Shown here: piece by piece, positions 1-8,335 of the stretch
How positions within the stretch are numbered: the first letter of the stretch is position 1
Layout: each line of letters starts with the position of its first letter
Source of the DNA: Neobacillus niacini
GTDB lineage: Bacteria > Bacillota > Bacilli > Bacillales > Cytobacillaceae
Direction: 5' to 3'
Assembly: GCF_030817595.1 (NCBI RefSeq)
Contig: NZ_JAUSZN010000001.1
Span: 4,533,501 to 4,597,500 of the forward strand
DNA length: 64,000 nt
Translations under genes and position numbers: made by a program
Notes under the pieces: model-generated
Database searches by the model: none
Seen by the model: only the letters and a program-made list of their open reading frames with translations
What the model was told of the DNA's origin: nothing

Positions 1-25
1 TAGAAGATCTTAGATTTAATTCATG

Positions 26-207
26 GGCTGTGTTAAAGGAAACTAGTGGTTTTAGAACCTGTTGATTGGAGCGGAAGGCACGAAGACTCCTGCGGGAGGA
101 CGGGGCAGGTGAGACCCCACAGGCGCTTATGCGCCGAGGAGGCTCGCCGGCCCGCCCTCGGAAAGCGAAGTGCCTGGAGCGGAAATCAACAGACCTGTCT
201 AATGCAG
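26..207. repeat. MITE-like repeat, copy 1 (degenerate right end)
   Basis: The left end carries GGCTGTGTTAAA, the terminal inverted repeat of the intact copies at 49000 and 50850. The body (CTGTTGATTGGAGCG, CTCCTGCGGGA, GAGACCCCACAGG, CGAGGAGGCT, GGAAATCAACAG) matches the other copies. The right terminal repeat has decayed, so no target duplication can be read. It lies just upstream of the rpmE promoter and codes for nothing I can recognise. Confidence 0.8.
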
Positions 208-227
208 AAAAACCATAAAAACCCAAC

Positions 228-256
228 TTGCCAAAATAGGTTCACCTTGTTATAAT
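228..256 (+). promoter_or_regulatory. sigma-A promoter of rpmE
   Basis: TTGCCA and TATAAT are separated by exactly 17 bp, about 90 bp upstream of the rpmE start codon. Confidence 0.75.
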
Positions 257-350
257 GTGAACAGTGTGTTTTTAGTATTTGATGCTTGTCCGAGACAGGC
301 ATGTATATAACTCTGTTTCGAATGATTCAGGGCGGAAGGAGATGAAAAGA

Positions 351-572
351 ATGAAAGCAGGAATTCATCCAAATTATAAAACAGTAACGGTGACATGCGC
401 ATGTGGTAACACATTTGAAACTGGTTCTGTTAGAAACGAAATTCGCGTTGAAACTTGTTCAGAATGTCATCCATTCTATACTGGTCGTCAAAAGTTTGCT
501 GAAGCTGGTGGACGTGTAGACCGTTTCAACAAAAAATACGGCCTTAAAGATCCAAACGCGCAACAACAATAA
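351..572 (+). CDS. rpmE: 50S ribosomal protein L31 (zinc-binding form)
   Basis: A 73-residue L31 of the large ribosomal subunit. The protein begins [10 protein letters not shown] and carries the four-cysteine pattern CxC (CACG) and CxxC (CSEC), which marks the zinc-containing RpmE form rather than the cysteine-free paralogue RpmE2/YtiA. It keeps the conserved HPFYTGRQK and [10 protein letters not shown] blocks. I chose the ATG at 351 because GGAAGGAG ends about 9 bases upstream. The ATG at 342 sits too close to that site. The gene is monocistronic, with its own promoter and a strong terminator. In B. subtilis the zinc form also acts as a zinc reserve. Confidence 0.97.
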   Translation: MKAGIHPNYKTVTVTCACGNTFETGSVRNEIRVETCSECHPFYTGRQKFAEAGGRVDRFNKKYGLKDPNAQQQ

Positions 573-579
573 TTACACA

Positions 580-614
580 AAACAGGCAAGCAGAAACTTA
601 CTTGCCTGTTTTTT
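580..614 (+). terminator. Rho-independent terminator of rpmE
   Basis: A perfect 10-bp stem, AACAGGCAAG pairing with CTTGCCTGTT, followed by a T run. Confidence 0.92.
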
Positions 615-688
615 AATTGAATAAAACATGTTGAATTTTAAAAATATAGACGTAATAGGTTTCGTACATAGGAAGGAGACGCCGATTT

Positions 689-1300
689 ATGTATTTAATG
701 AAGCAACTCGGATGGGTTGAGGTTATCTGCGGCAGTATGTTTTCAGGAAAATCAGAGGAATTGATTCGTCGGGTGAGACGGGCTCAATTTGCTAAACAAA
801 AAATAGCTGTTTTCAAGCCGAAAATTGACAATCGCTATAGCGAACAATCTGTCGTTTCTCATAATGGCAACTCTTTTCATGCGAAGCCAATTTCCCATTC
901 GATTGAAATTTTACATCATGTAGAGGCGGATATCGACATTATTGCCATTGATGAAGTGCAATTTTTCGATGAAGGGATTGTAAGAGTGGTTCAGCAGCTT
1001 GCTGACAGCGGGCATCGTGTTGTCGTAGCAGGGCTGGACATGGATTTCCGCGGCGAGCCTTTCGGGCAGATGCCGGCATTGATGGCGGTTGCTGAAACGG
1101 TAACAAAGCTTCAGGCTGTCTGCAGCGTTTGTGGTTCACCGTCAAGCCGGACACAGCGTTTAATCGATGGAAGACCAGCCTCTTATCATGATCCTGTAAT
1201 CTTAGTGGGTGCGTCAGAGGCCTATGAGCCGCGCTGTCGTCACCATCATGAAGTACCTAAAACTGCATCCTACCGCATACAAGAATCTGTGGTGAAATAA
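689..1300 (+). CDS. tdk: Thymidine kinase
   Basis: A 203-residue type II thymidine kinase that phosphorylates thymidine with ATP in pyrimidine salvage. The P-loop [10 protein letters not shown] lies near residues 15-24, the DEVQFFD Walker-B-like block around residue 90, and the lasso region contains [12 protein letters not shown]. The zinc site shows as CSVCGSP plus a C-terminal CRHHHEV. The start MYLMKQ matches the start of B. subtilis Tdk, with an AAGGAG about 11 bases upstream. The gene sits between rpmE and prfA as in B. subtilis and is closed by its own terminator. Confidence 0.97.
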   Translation: MYLMKQLGWVEVICGSMFSGKSEELIRRVRRAQFAKQKIAVFKPKIDNRYSEQSVVSHNGNSFHAKPISHSIEILHHVEADIDIIAIDEVQFFDEGIVRVVQQLADSGHRVVVAGLDMDFRGEPFGQMPALMAVAETVTKLQAVCSVCGSPSSRTQRLIDGRPASYHDPVILVGASEAYEPRCRHHHEVPKTASYRIQESVVK

Positions 1301-1334
1301 AGTGTAAGAGGCGACGCCTTCTTACACTTTTTTA
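1299..1334 (+). terminator. Rho-independent terminator of tdk
   Basis: AAGTGTAAGA pairs with TCTTACACTT around an inner GCG/CGC extension, followed by TTTTTT. Confidence 0.92.
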
Positions 1335-1401
1335 TTTGGAATAATCTTACTAGAACCTTCCTTCAACTGCTTGGGAAAGATAGTTGTAGGAGGTGTAAGT
1401 A

Positions 1402-1851
1402 ATGAAAAAGTGGTTGTTTTTTACTTTTTTTGCGGTTCTACTGCTATCGGGTTGTATGAAAGGAAACGACACGGATAATACCGCCTACGATTTAAAAAAG
1501 GACACGATGAACCCGAACTATATGTCCAACCGTGCTGATAATCGACCGGAACGCGACATGGGAGAAATGTCTGACCAAAATCCTAACTTCCTTAATTTGA
1601 GAGGAACGAGTTTGAATGACGCCTCAAATAGAAATAATATGGGCAGAGATATAGACGTTGCCAGAGATATTGTAAACGGCACCGATAATTTTAGATCCCA
1701 ATCCATTTGGATCAACAACGCAGGGGATCAGATGACCGTTACTGTTGATACAAAAGGCAATCTCAACGGCAAAGAACGTGCCATTGACAAGCTTCGGAGA
1801 AAACTTGAACAGGCACTTCCGCGCTATACCATTAAAATAAGGGAACAATAA
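1402..1851 (+). CDS. Small lipoprotein of unknown function, YhcN/YlaJ-like
   Basis: A 149-residue secreted lipoprotein. A hydrophobic signal ends in the lipobox LLSGC with the lipidated Cys at residue 18. The middle is rich in Asn, Asp and Arg. The C-terminal 60 residues (ITVNG-like stretch, KGNLNGKERAIDKLRRKLEQ) have the alpha/beta look of YhcN/YlaJ-type sporulation lipoproteins. That family link is my reading and is not backed by a decisive motif. The ribosome binding site AGGAGGTG is strong. It sits alone between tdk and prfA and has its own terminator. Confidence 0.7.
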   Translation: MKKWLFFTFFAVLLLSGCMKGNDTDNTAYDLKKDTMNPNYMSNRADNRPERDMGEMSDQNPNFLNLRGTSLNDASNRNNMGRDIDVARDIVNGTDNFRSQSIWINNAGDQMTVTVDTKGNLNGKERAIDKLRRKLEQALPRYTIKIREQ

Positions 1852-1881
1852 CATGCTCTGGCTTCAGGGCGTGTTTTTTTT
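1851..1881 (+). terminator. Rho-independent terminator
   Basis: ACATGCTCTG and CAGGGCGTGT form a stem with wobble pairs and a 4-base loop, followed by eight Ts. Confidence 0.85.
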
Positions 1882-1944
1882 CTTTACGTACCCACGATCC
1901 ATCTCCAAACAACCCTCCAAAAATTTTTACGGATGAATTTGGTT

Positions 1945-1973
1945 TTGACGGGGGTTTTCACCTATACTATAAT
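1945..1973 (+). promoter_or_regulatory. sigma-A promoter of prfA-prmC
   Basis: TTGACG and TATAAT with a 17-bp spacer, about 35 bp upstream of the prfA start. Confidence 0.75.
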
Positions 1974-2009
1974 TAGAATGTTATGGACAAAAACTAGAGG
2001 TGAATAACT

Positions 2010-3083
2010 GTGTTTGATCGTCTTCAATCCGTTGAAGATCGCTATGAGAGATTAAATGAACTCTTGAGCGATCCAGAAATTATTAATGATTCAAAAAAAC
2101 TTCGTGAATATTCAAAAGAACAATCTGATATACAAGAGACTGTACAAACCTATCGTGAATATAAAGACGTCCGCGAACAACTTAAGGATGCCAAGGCAAT
2201 GCTTGAGGAAAAGCTCGACAACGATATGCGTGATATGGTCAAGGAAGAAGTTAATGAGCTTGAAAAGCAAATTGAGGAACTAGAAGCAAGAATGAAGTTC
2301 CTGATGATTCCGAAGGATCCAAATGATGACAAGAACGTTATCTTTGAAATCCGCGGCGCTGCTGGCGGTGAGGAAGCGGCGTTATTCGCGGGTACGCTTT
2401 ATCGTATGTACAGCCGTTATGCGGAAGCACAGGGCTGGAAAACTGAATTGATTGACGCCAACCCGACTGGTCTTGGCGGCTACAAAGAAATCAGCTTTAT
2501 GATCAATGGGCAGGGTGCTTATTCTAAACTGAAATTTGAAAATGGCGCTCACCGAGTTCAGCGTGTACCGGAAACGGAATCAGGCGGACGGATTCATACT
2601 TCAACCGCTACCGTTGTTTGCTTACCGGAAGCAGAAGATGTAGAAGTTGAAATTCATGATAAAGATATCCGTTTTGATGCGTTTGCTTCAAGCGGAGCCG
2701 GCGGACAGTCTGTTAATACAACGATGTCAGCCGTTCGTTTAACCCATATTCCAACTGGAATCGTTGTTTCCATCCAGGACGAAAAGTCTCAGCATAAAAA
2801 CAAAGACAAGGCGATGAAGGTATTACGTGCACGTGTTTATGACAAGTTCCAGCAGGAAGCACAGGCTGAGTATGATCAGGTTCGTAAGTCTGCCGTTGGT
2901 ACGGGTGACCGTTCTGAACGTATTCGTACTTACAACTTCCCGCAAAACCGTGTGACCGACCACCGTATCGGCTTAACCCTTCAGAAGCTTGATCAAATTA
3001 TCGAAGGTAAGCTTGACGAAATCATCGACGCATTAACGCTAGAAGACCAAACAAGCAAGCTTGAAAGTGGTCAAGATGAGTAA
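2010..3083 (+). CDS. prfA: Peptide chain release factor 1
   Basis: A 357-residue RF1 that recognises UAA and UAG at the ribosomal A site and triggers peptide release. The catalytic GGQ is at residues 231-233, inside [10 protein letters not shown]. Its glutamine is the target of the methyltransferase encoded next door. The length equals the family norm, and the N-terminal half is the usual coiled-coil-rich domain 1. The GTG start at 2010 is set by AGAGGTGA upstream. The gene overlaps prmC by 8 bases, which implies translational coupling of the factor and its modifier. Confidence 0.98.
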   Translation: MFDRLQSVEDRYERLNELLSDPEIINDSKKLREYSKEQSDIQETVQTYREYKDVREQLKDAKAMLEEKLDNDMRDMVKEEVNELEKQIEELEARMKFLMIPKDPNDDKNVIFEIRGAAGGEEAALFAGTLYRMYSRYAEAQGWKTELIDANPTGLGGYKEISFMINGQGAYSKLKFENGAHRVQRVPETESGGRIHTSTATVVCLPEAEDVEVEIHDKDIRFDAFASSGAGGQSVNTTMSAVRLTHIPTGIVVSIQDEKSQHKNKDKAMKVLRARVYDKFQQEAQAEYDQVRKSAVGTGDRSERIRTYNFPQNRVTDHRIGLTLQKLDQIIEGKLDEIIDALTLEDQTSKLESGQDE

Positions 3084-3918
3084 GAAAGTGTATGAAGCTC
3101 TGCAATGGGCTTCTTCTTTTTTAAAAAAAGCAAATCGGGACGAAAACGCCGGAGAGCTGCTGCTCCGACATTTTACTGGAATGTCGCGGGCACAGCTGTT
3201 TGCTAATGTCCGTGATGACCTGCCAGGGGAACAATGGGAAGTGTTTGAAAAGGCGGTCCATGAACATGTAAAAGGAACGCCGGTGCAATACATAATCGGC
3301 TCAGAGGAGTTCTATGGACGGAAGTTTATCGTTAATGAAGAGGTGCTAATTCCGCGGCCTGAAACGGAGGAACTCGTTTATGAAACGTTGAAACGAATCA
3401 ATAAGCGGGAACTAAAGGTGGTCGACATTGGAACGGGCAGCGGGGCAATTGCGATTAGCCTAAAGCTTGAACAGCCTTCTTTAACGGTATATGCCTCTGA
3501 TATTGCGGAAGAGTCATTAAAGGTGGCACGAGAAAATGCCCGCCTGCTTGGTGCCCACGTTGAATTTGTTCATGGTGATTTACTGCAGCCTTTCCGCGGG
3601 CAAAAGTTTGATGTGGTGATTTCGAATCCGCCGTATATTCCTGTAAGTGATATCGAAACCATGTCTGTAGTGGTAACAGAGCATGAACCGCACCGGGCTT
3701 TATTTGCTGGTGAGGATGGTCTGGATTTTTATCGCCGCTTTATGGTGGAGCTTCCGGAGGTGATCGCTTCGCGCGCGCTGGTTGGCTTTGAAATTGGGGC
3801 CGGTCAGGGGGAGGCGGTAGCCGACCTTTTTAAAAAGGCGTTTGTGAATGTGAAGGTAGAAGTTCTTAATGATATAAACGGCAAGGACCGGATGGTGTTT
3901 GCTGAGATAGCAGAGTGA
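3076..3918 (+). CDS. prmC: Release factor glutamine methyltransferase
   Basis: A 280-residue SAM-dependent N5-glutamine methyltransferase that modifies the GGQ glutamine of RF1 and RF2. The SAM-binding motif reads [15 protein letters not shown] and the catalytic motif is SNPPYIP. The N-terminal helical domain needed for release factor binding is present ([15 protein letters not shown]). I place the start at the ATG at 3076, inside the last codons of prfA. An upstream TTG in frame has no better ribosome binding site. No clear terminator follows; the next 70 bp lead into the 52-bp array. Confidence 0.96.
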   Translation: MSKKVYEALQWASSFLKKANRDENAGELLLRHFTGMSRAQLFANVRDDLPGEQWEVFEKAVHEHVKGTPVQYIIGSEEFYGRKFIVNEEVLIPRPETEELVYETLKRINKRELKVVDIGTGSGAIAISLKLEQPSLTVYASDIAEESLKVARENARLLGAHVEFVHGDLLQPFRGQKFDVVISNPPYIPVSDIETMSVVVTEHEPHRALFAGEDGLDFYRRFMVELPEVIASRALVGFEIGAGQGEAVADLFKKAFVNVKVEVLNDINGKDRMVFAEIAE

Positions 3919-3990
3919 TTCTAAACGAATTGCTCTGTTTTTGTTATTAACGCCGTTTTTGCATAGATTGATGTTTAATGAAGGTTATTG

Positions 3991-4780
3991 AGGACAAATC
4001 GGGTGGCATGGTAGAAGGATTAGTCCTTAATCTAGGGTCTTGAGGACAAATCGAATGGCATGGCAGAAGGATTAGTCCTTAATCCAGGGTCTTGAGGACA
4101 AATCGCAGGACTTGGCGAAAGGATTAGTCCTTAATCCAGGGTCTTGAGGACAGATCGAATGGCATGGCAGAAGGATTAGTCCTTAATCCAGGGTCTTGAG
4201 GACAAATCGAATGGCATGGCGGAAGGATTAGTCCTTAATCTAGTGCCTTGAGGACAAATCGCAGGACTTGGCGGAAGGATTAGTCCTTAATTCAGGGTCT
4301 TGAGGACAAATCGCATGGCATGGCGGAAGGATTAGTCCTTAATCTAGGGTCTTGAGGACAAATCGAATGGCATGGCAGAAGGATTAGTCCTTAATCCAGG
4401 GTATTGAGGACAAATCGCAGGACTTGGCGGAAGGATTAGTCCTTAATCCAGGGTCTTGAGGACAAATCGAATGGCATGGCAGAAGGATTAGTCCTTAATC
4501 TTGTGCCTTGAGGACTTATCGCAAGACTTGGCGGAAGGATTAGTCCTTAATTCAGGGCCTTGAGGACAAATCGCATGGCATGACAGAAGGATTAGTCCTT
4601 AATCTAGTGCCTTGAGGACAAATCGCAGGACTTGGCAGAAGGATTAGTCCTTAATCCAGGGCCTTGAGGACAAATCGCAGGACTTGGCAGAAGGATTAGT
4701 CCTTAATCCAGGGCCTTGAGGACAAATCGCATGGCATGGCAGAAGGATTAGTCCTTAATCCAGGGTCTTGAGGACAGATC
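3991..4780. repeat. Tandem array of fifteen 52-bp palindromic units
   Basis: Fifteen contiguous units, each exactly 52 bp, start at 3991, 4043, 4095 and so on to 4719. A sixteenth is cut off after ten bases at 4780. Each unit has AGGACAAATCG, a 15-base variable core, GGATTAGTCCTTAATCC and a short linker ending CTTG. AGGACxAATC pairs with GATTxGTCCT across the core, and GGATTA-TAATCC or AAGGA-TCCTT can form smaller hairpins. Cores are of two kinds, one with GGCATGG and one with GGACTTGG. Units 5-6-7 resemble 10-11-12, suggesting a block duplication. The period is not a multiple of 3 and the units hold stops, so the array is not coding. Confidence 0.95.
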
Positions 4781-4805
4781 GCTCAAGCTGAAAAGAACCT
4801 TACAT

Positions 4806-4839
4806 AAAAAAAGCGATCCTCCGTGACCGAAGCATCGCA
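4806..4839 (-). terminator. Rho-independent terminator of the 41-residue minus-strand gene
   Basis: On the minus strand GCGATGCTTC pairs with GGAGGATCGC (one G-G mismatch, one wobble), followed by TTTTTTT. Confidence 0.8.
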
Positions 4840-4849
4840 TTTCCTGTGA

Positions 4850-4975
4850 TTACTTATTGTGTTGTCGTTCCTGGGCTTTTAAAGCGACTTTTTCAAGTCC
4901 GGTATGCGCAAATTCCACATCGGTTTTGGGCATAGCAGGATTATGCTGTACTTTCTTGTTCTTCTGTTTAGACAT
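4850..4975 (-). CDS. 41-residue basic hydrophilic protein, possibly spore-associated
   Basis: A minus-strand ORF of 41 codons reading MSKQKNKKVQHNPAMPKTDV, then an acidic/basic stretch ending in QERQHNK. It has a very good ribosome binding site (AAGGTGGTG, 5 bases before ATG) and its own terminator 12 bases after the stop, which together make it a real gene. It has no cysteine and no membrane segment. Short, Lys/Gln/Asn-rich proteins of this kind are common among minor small acid-soluble spore proteins of bacilli, and a true SASP gene lies divergently 165 bp away. I do not recognise the family, so the spore role is inference. Confidence 0.65.
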   Translation of the reverse strand: MSKQKNKKVQHNPAMPKTDVEFAHTGLEKVALKAQERQHNK

Positions 4976-5139
4976 GTTTTCACCACCTTCTAAAAAAAGA
5001 TGCCAACATCTCTGTTAGTTTGCATTCTTTTTGGAAGGCTATGAATCCAAAAGTTACCAACATACTATTACGAATAACTTAAGCTATCTCATTCCAAACT
5101 ATAAGTGTAAAACAATTACACTATAGGAGATGATACAAA

Positions 5140-5343
5140 ATGGCAAGAAGCAACAATAGCAATCAGCTTTTAGTTCCAGGAGTAGAACAGGCACTTGAAC
5201 AAATGAAGTATGAAATTGCACAAGAATTTGGAGTACAGCTTGGAGCCGACACATCTTCACGCGCTAACGGATCTGTTGGTGGCGAAATTACAAAGCGTTT
5301 AGTTAGTATGGCTGAGCAGCACTTAGGCGGAACTTTCCGTTAA
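5140..5343 (+). CDS. Alpha/beta-type small acid-soluble spore protein
   Basis: A 67-residue DNA-coating spore protein that switches spore DNA toward the A form and protects it from UV and heat. Family signatures are the GPR protease cleavage region [11 protein letters not shown] near residues 25-36 and the C-terminal [14 protein letters not shown] block. N-terminal [14 protein letters not shown] is typical. AGGAGATG precedes the ATG. A CATACTA at 5061 resembles the -10 of forespore sigma-G promoters, but I cannot find a convincing -35 at the right distance. A terminator follows immediately. Confidence 0.96.
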   Translation: MARSNNSNQLLVPGVEQALEQMKYEIAQEFGVQLGADTSSRANGSVGGEITKRLVSMAEQHLGGTFR

Positions 5344-5354
5344 TCCACATAAGC

Positions 5355-5385
5355 ACCCGCACGCTTGTGCGGGTTTTATTTTTTT
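5355..5385 (+). terminator. Rho-independent terminator of the SASP gene
   Basis: ACCCGCA and TGCGGGT form a 7-bp stem, followed by TTTTATTTTTTT. Confidence 0.88.
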
Positions 5386-5483
5386 GCTTTTTGTTAAAAG
5401 GAAATCTAGTTTTTTTAAATTTACTAGTTTAAGATTCTTGGCATTTGTCCACAATGAGGATAGTGAAGGGACGGTGCGAGAAT

Positions 5484-6386
5484 ATGAATATGAACAGTAA
5501 AGTTTTGGTGTGGTCTTATTTAATCATTTTATCGTTAGGAACGATATTAAACTTATATATGCCGAAAACGGAAGCGGTGGCAAAGGATTCAATCGTTATT
5601 CCAGCTGAGGCGATTCGCCTTCGTATTCTAGCAAATAGCGATAGTGCAGAGGATCAGGAAATTAAACGAAAGGTCCGTGACGCAGTCAATGCACAAATCA
5701 CGTTATGGGTTCAGGATTTAACATCTTTGGATAAAGCAAAATCTGTCATTAATTCAAAGCTTCCAGAAGTTCAAGCTATTGCGGAAAAGGTTGTAGCAGA
5801 GCAAGGGTCGATTCAAAGCGTGAATGTGGAGTTTGGGAAAGTTCAATTTCCAACTAAATTGTATGGTGAGTTTTTATATCCTGCAGGCGAGTACCAAGCG
5901 ATCTTAATTACTTTAGGTGAAGGGACAGGCGCTAACTGGTGGTGTGTGCTTTACCCGCCATTATGTTTCTTAGATTTTTCTAATGGAGTAGCCGTACAAA
6001 GTGATGGTTTTGAAGATAAAGCATATGCAGCTGAGAAGGAAGAGCAAGTGGCAGAAGCTTCGGAAGAACTAGAAAAAGTAGAAGAGAAAGTGACAAATTC
6101 CGTTAAGAATGTAAATGCTAAGAAAGAACAGATTCAAGTAGAAGAGCAGATCGAAGAAGAAGTTGAAGAGGTAAAACAGGTTGTAGTAGAAAAAGAAGTT
6201 AAGCAAGTTGTCGAAGGAAAGAAAGTAGAAGTAAAAGAACCAGTTGAGAAAGAAGTAGTAGAGGAAAAACAAACACCTGTTAAAAAGAAAGCGGTAAAAG
6301 AGGCTCCGGTGTATACTGCAGAAGATGAAGAACCGGTTAAAGTGAAGTTTTTTGTAGTAGAAATGTTTGAGGGTATTTTTAAATAA
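5484..6386 (+). CDS. spoIIR: Stage II sporulation protein R, with a long charged tail
   Basis: A 300-residue signalling protein that is made in the forespore under sigma-F, secreted to the intermembrane space and needed for SpoIIGA to process pro-sigma-E. It has an N-terminal membrane/signal segment and the conserved core IRLRILANSDS, FPTKLYGEFLYPAGEYQAILITLG and ANWWCVLYPPLCFLDF. After residue 190 comes about 100 residues dominated by Glu, Lys and Val before a conserved-looking end (KVKFFVVEMFEGIFK). B. subtilis SpoIIR is much shorter in this part. The start is uncertain: ATG at 5484 or 5490, or upstream TTG/GTG codons, since no ideal ribosome binding site stands out. Confidence 0.95.
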   Translation: MNMNSKVLVWSYLIILSLGTILNLYMPKTEAVAKDSIVIPAEAIRLRILANSDSAEDQEIKRKVRDAVNAQITLWVQDLTSLDKAKSVINSKLPEVQAIAEKVVAEQGSIQSVNVEFGKVQFPTKLYGEFLYPAGEYQAILITLGEGTGANWWCVLYPPLCFLDFSNGVAVQSDGFEDKAYAAEKEEQVAEASEELEKVEEKVTNSVKNVNAKKEQIQVEEQIEEEVEEVKQVVVEKEVKQVVEGKKVEVKEPVEKEVVEEKQTPVKKKAVKEAPVYTAEDEEPVKVKFFVVEMFEGIFK

Positions 6387-6388
6387 AT

Positions 6389-6426
6389 AATGCCAGTCCT
6401 GAATGCGGGGCTGGCTATTTTTTTTC
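6389..6426 (+). terminator. Rho-independent terminator of spoIIR
   Basis: AATGCCAGTCC and GGGGCTGGCTATT form an imperfect stem, followed by a T run. Confidence 0.85.
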
Positions 6427-6495
6427 TAGTAATTCTAGTTCTAACTCTCTTAAATTTTCATAGTAATAGAGTATCAACTAAAAGAGGTGGTAGGG

Positions 6496-6942
6496 ATGCA
6501 AGCAGTTATTCGATGCGCGAACAAAGAGGATTTGAACGGTTTAAGAGAGTTTTTGACGAGGGCGAATCTGGGTTGTGAAGGACTAAGTGAGGAAACTGTG
6601 GAGTTCTTTTTATTGCTAGAGGATGAGGATGGGGCGATTAAGGGTACACTTGGAATGGAAGTATTTGCAGAGTGTGGTTTATTGCGTTCGTTGGTTGTTT
6701 CACCGGGACAAGCTGAAAAGGATATTTTCCTGTTGATCACACAGATGATGCAATTAGCGAAGGAAAAAGGGTTAAGAAGTTTGTTTTTGGCGACTAATAA
6801 GGGAGTGGCGCTGCCATTTTTTGAGTTGCTTGGGTTTGAGAAGGTGGCACGGGACCAATTACCTGAGGAAATGTATAGCTTAGAGCATATTCGACATGTA
6901 TTTAATGTGGATAACTCGTTATTTTTGAAATTTTCATTATAA
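6496..6942 (+). CDS. ywlB: GNAT-family N-acetyltransferase (YwlB-like)
   Basis: A 148-residue acetyltransferase fold. It starts MQAVIRCANKEDLNGLREFL. The acetyl-CoA-binding region reads LRSLVVSPGQAEKDIFLLIT, and a later block is LFLATNKGVALPFFELLGF. The substrate is unknown; in B. subtilis YwlB occupies the same place between spoIIR and ywlC. The ATG at 6496 is preferred because GAGGTGG lies 5 bases before it. A GTG at 6487 overlaps that site. A consensus DnaA box lies inside the 3' end of the gene (6906-6914). Confidence 0.85.
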   Translation: MQAVIRCANKEDLNGLREFLTRANLGCEGLSEETVEFFLLLEDEDGAIKGTLGMEVFAECGLLRSLVVSPGQAEKDIFLLITQMMQLAKEKGLRSLFLATNKGVALPFFELLGFEKVARDQLPEEMYSLEHIRHVFNVDNSLFLKFSL

Positions 6943-7333
6943 TTGTGGATTAATCCACAAAGTTATCCACTTTTTCGGAAAAGTTATACACAAATTGTGG
7001 ACAAAGGGTTGTGTTTATCCCCACCTTCTACTATACTTTCAAATGGAATATGAGACAAAGAGCCTAAATTCGGCAAATTTCGATATCATTTGCGCTTTTG
7101 ATAAAGGTGGATAACTATGAACACAAAAGTTTGGAAAGTGGATAAATGTGTGGATAACCTCAAAAATAATCCACAGGTTGTGGATGCCGCTCAATTTTTA
7201 CAAGAAAATGAAGTGGTTGCACTGCCTACAGAAACAGTTTATGGCTTAGGGGGTAATGCTGAAAGTGATGTGGCTGTGGAAAAAATCTTTGCTGCGAAAG
7301 GCAGACCAAGCGATAATCCACTGATTATCCACA
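6906..7333. promoter_or_regulatory. DnaA-box cluster spanning ywlB end, spacer and ywlC start
   Basis: Twelve matches to TTATCCACA (either strand, at most one mismatch) fall in 428 bp. Perfect boxes are 6906-6914 (-), 7149-7157 (-) and 7325-7333 (+). One-mismatch boxes are 6944-6952, 6951-6959, 6963-6971, 6984-6992, 6996-7004, 7015-7023, 7106-7114, 7137-7145 and 7167-7175. The box at 7106 overlaps the ribosome binding site of ywlC. I recall that B. subtilis has oriC-distal DnaA-box clusters, including one at ywlC, that bind DnaA and restrain initiation. Binding here is inferred. Confidence 0.88.
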
Positions 7334-8160
7334 TTGCTGACAAACAGCAACTCAATTCGTTTGTTACGGAGGTTCCAGAAAAGGCGGCTGTTTTGATGGA
7401 TGAGTTTTGGCCAGGACCCTTGACGATTATTTTTAAAAAGAAAGATGGGGTCTTGTCAGAAAAGGCAACCGCGGGCTTGGAAACCGTCGGTGTTAGAATG
7501 CCGGATCATCCTGTGGCATTAGCACTGTTGAAAAAATGCCAGCTGCCGATTGCAGCACCGAGTGCGAATAGCTCCGGGAAACCAAGTCCTACAAATGCAC
7601 AGCATGTCATCGAGGATTTGAACGGGAAAATTGCCGGAGTGCTTGATGGCGGTTCGACGGGTGTCGGTGTAGAATCAACGGTTTTAGACTGCACGGAGGA
7701 AATTCCGTTAATTTTAAGACCGGGCGGGGTGACGAAGGAGCAGCTTGAAGCTGTTGTGGGTGAGGTCCGTCTCGACTCCGCGCTGCTTGATGAAGCTTCA
7801 AAGCCGAAAGCTCCTGGCATGAAGTATCAGCATTATGCACCAAACGCACCGCTCTATTTAGTAAATGGAAGTCCCTCTTTTTTGCGATGTTTAATAGCAG
7901 AAAAGCAGAAGGAAGGGCTGCGTGTCGGCGTGCTCACAACGGAGGAAAGTGTCGAGGCTTATCCTAGTGATGTCGCAATCGCTTGTGGAAAAAGAAGTGA
8001 GCTTGAAAGTGTTGCTGCGGCGCTTTATGACACATTGCGGAAGTTTAACCAGGAAAAAGTGGATATTATCTATAGTGAAATGTTTCCGAATACCGGTGTA
8101 GGTCATGCTATTATGAATCGATTGCAAAAGGCCGCTGGCAACAAAATAATTAGTGAGTAG
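7117..8160 (+). CDS. ywlC: Threonylcarbamoyl-AMP synthase (Sua5/YwlC)
   Basis: A 347-residue enzyme that makes threonylcarbamoyl-AMP from threonine, bicarbonate and ATP for the t6A37 modification of ANN-decoding tRNAs. The YrdC-type domain occupies residues 20-205, with PTETVYGLG, the [12 protein letters not shown] motif and [11 protein letters not shown]. The C-terminal Sua5 domain follows the linker [15 protein letters not shown]. This two-domain form is the longer Sua5 type, unlike short TsaC. The start ATG at 7117 has AAAGGTGG upstream. Unusually, the first 70 codons are built from DnaA-box-like sequence (TGTGGATAA). Confidence 0.97.
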   Translation: MNTKVWKVDKCVDNLKNNPQVVDAAQFLQENEVVALPTETVYGLGGNAESDVAVEKIFAAKGRPSDNPLIIHIADKQQLNSFVTEVPEKAAVLMDEFWPGPLTIIFKKKDGVLSEKATAGLETVGVRMPDHPVALALLKKCQLPIAAPSANSSGKPSPTNAQHVIEDLNGKIAGVLDGGSTGVGVESTVLDCTEEIPLILRPGGVTKEQLEAVVGEVRLDSALLDEASKPKAPGMKYQHYAPNAPLYLVNGSPSFLRCLIAEKQKEGLRVGVLTTEESVEAYPSDVAIACGKRSELESVAAALYDTLRKFNQEKVDIIYSEMFPNTGVGHAIMNRLQKAAGNKIISE

Positions 8161-8161
8161 G

Positions 8162-8197
8162 TGCAGGTTCTCCTTAAAGAAGGAGGCCTGTTTTTTT
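8162..8197 (+). terminator. Rho-independent terminator of ywlC
   Basis: CAGGTTCTCCTT and AAGGAGGCCTG pair with one bulge around AAAG, followed by seven Ts. Confidence 0.85.
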
Positions 8198-8198
8198 G

Positions 8199-8271
8199 GA
8201 ATTGTCCAGCTCCAGGCGCATCGGCTCGTCTTCTACTGTTGCGTTTACGCTGGGGGCTTTGCGCTTTTCTT
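8199..8271. repeat. Short interspersed repeat, family 2, truncated copy
   Basis: On the minus strand this begins AGAAAAGCG and ends GCGCCTGGAGCTGGACA, the same two ends as the fuller copy at 9467-9598, with AGACGAGCC shared inside. The middle differs and is shorter. It is noncoding and sits between ywlC and mntP. Confidence 0.7.
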
Positions 8272-8335
8272 AATTCTAAATCCTTTTGGACGTGCATATG
8301 TTAAATCAGGGCAAGTCCGAGGGGGTAGAGTTAGC

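Noticed and set aside
46..255. Reading frame across the first MITE-like copy
   Set aside because: It lies in a palindromic repeat whose other copies have shifted frames, and it ends over the rpmE promoter.
3991..4780. CRISPR array
   Set aside because: The units abut without unique spacers, vary throughout and no cas gene is near; this is a plain tandem array.
8161..8335. Manganese riboswitch (yybP-ykoY type) upstream of mntP
   Set aside because: I looked for it because B. subtilis mntP has one, but the spacer is a ywlC terminator and repeat DNA with no matching core.
8153..8335. N-terminal extension of MntP
   Set aside because: The in-frame upstream codons run through the ywlC terminator and a repeat and have no homology-like character.
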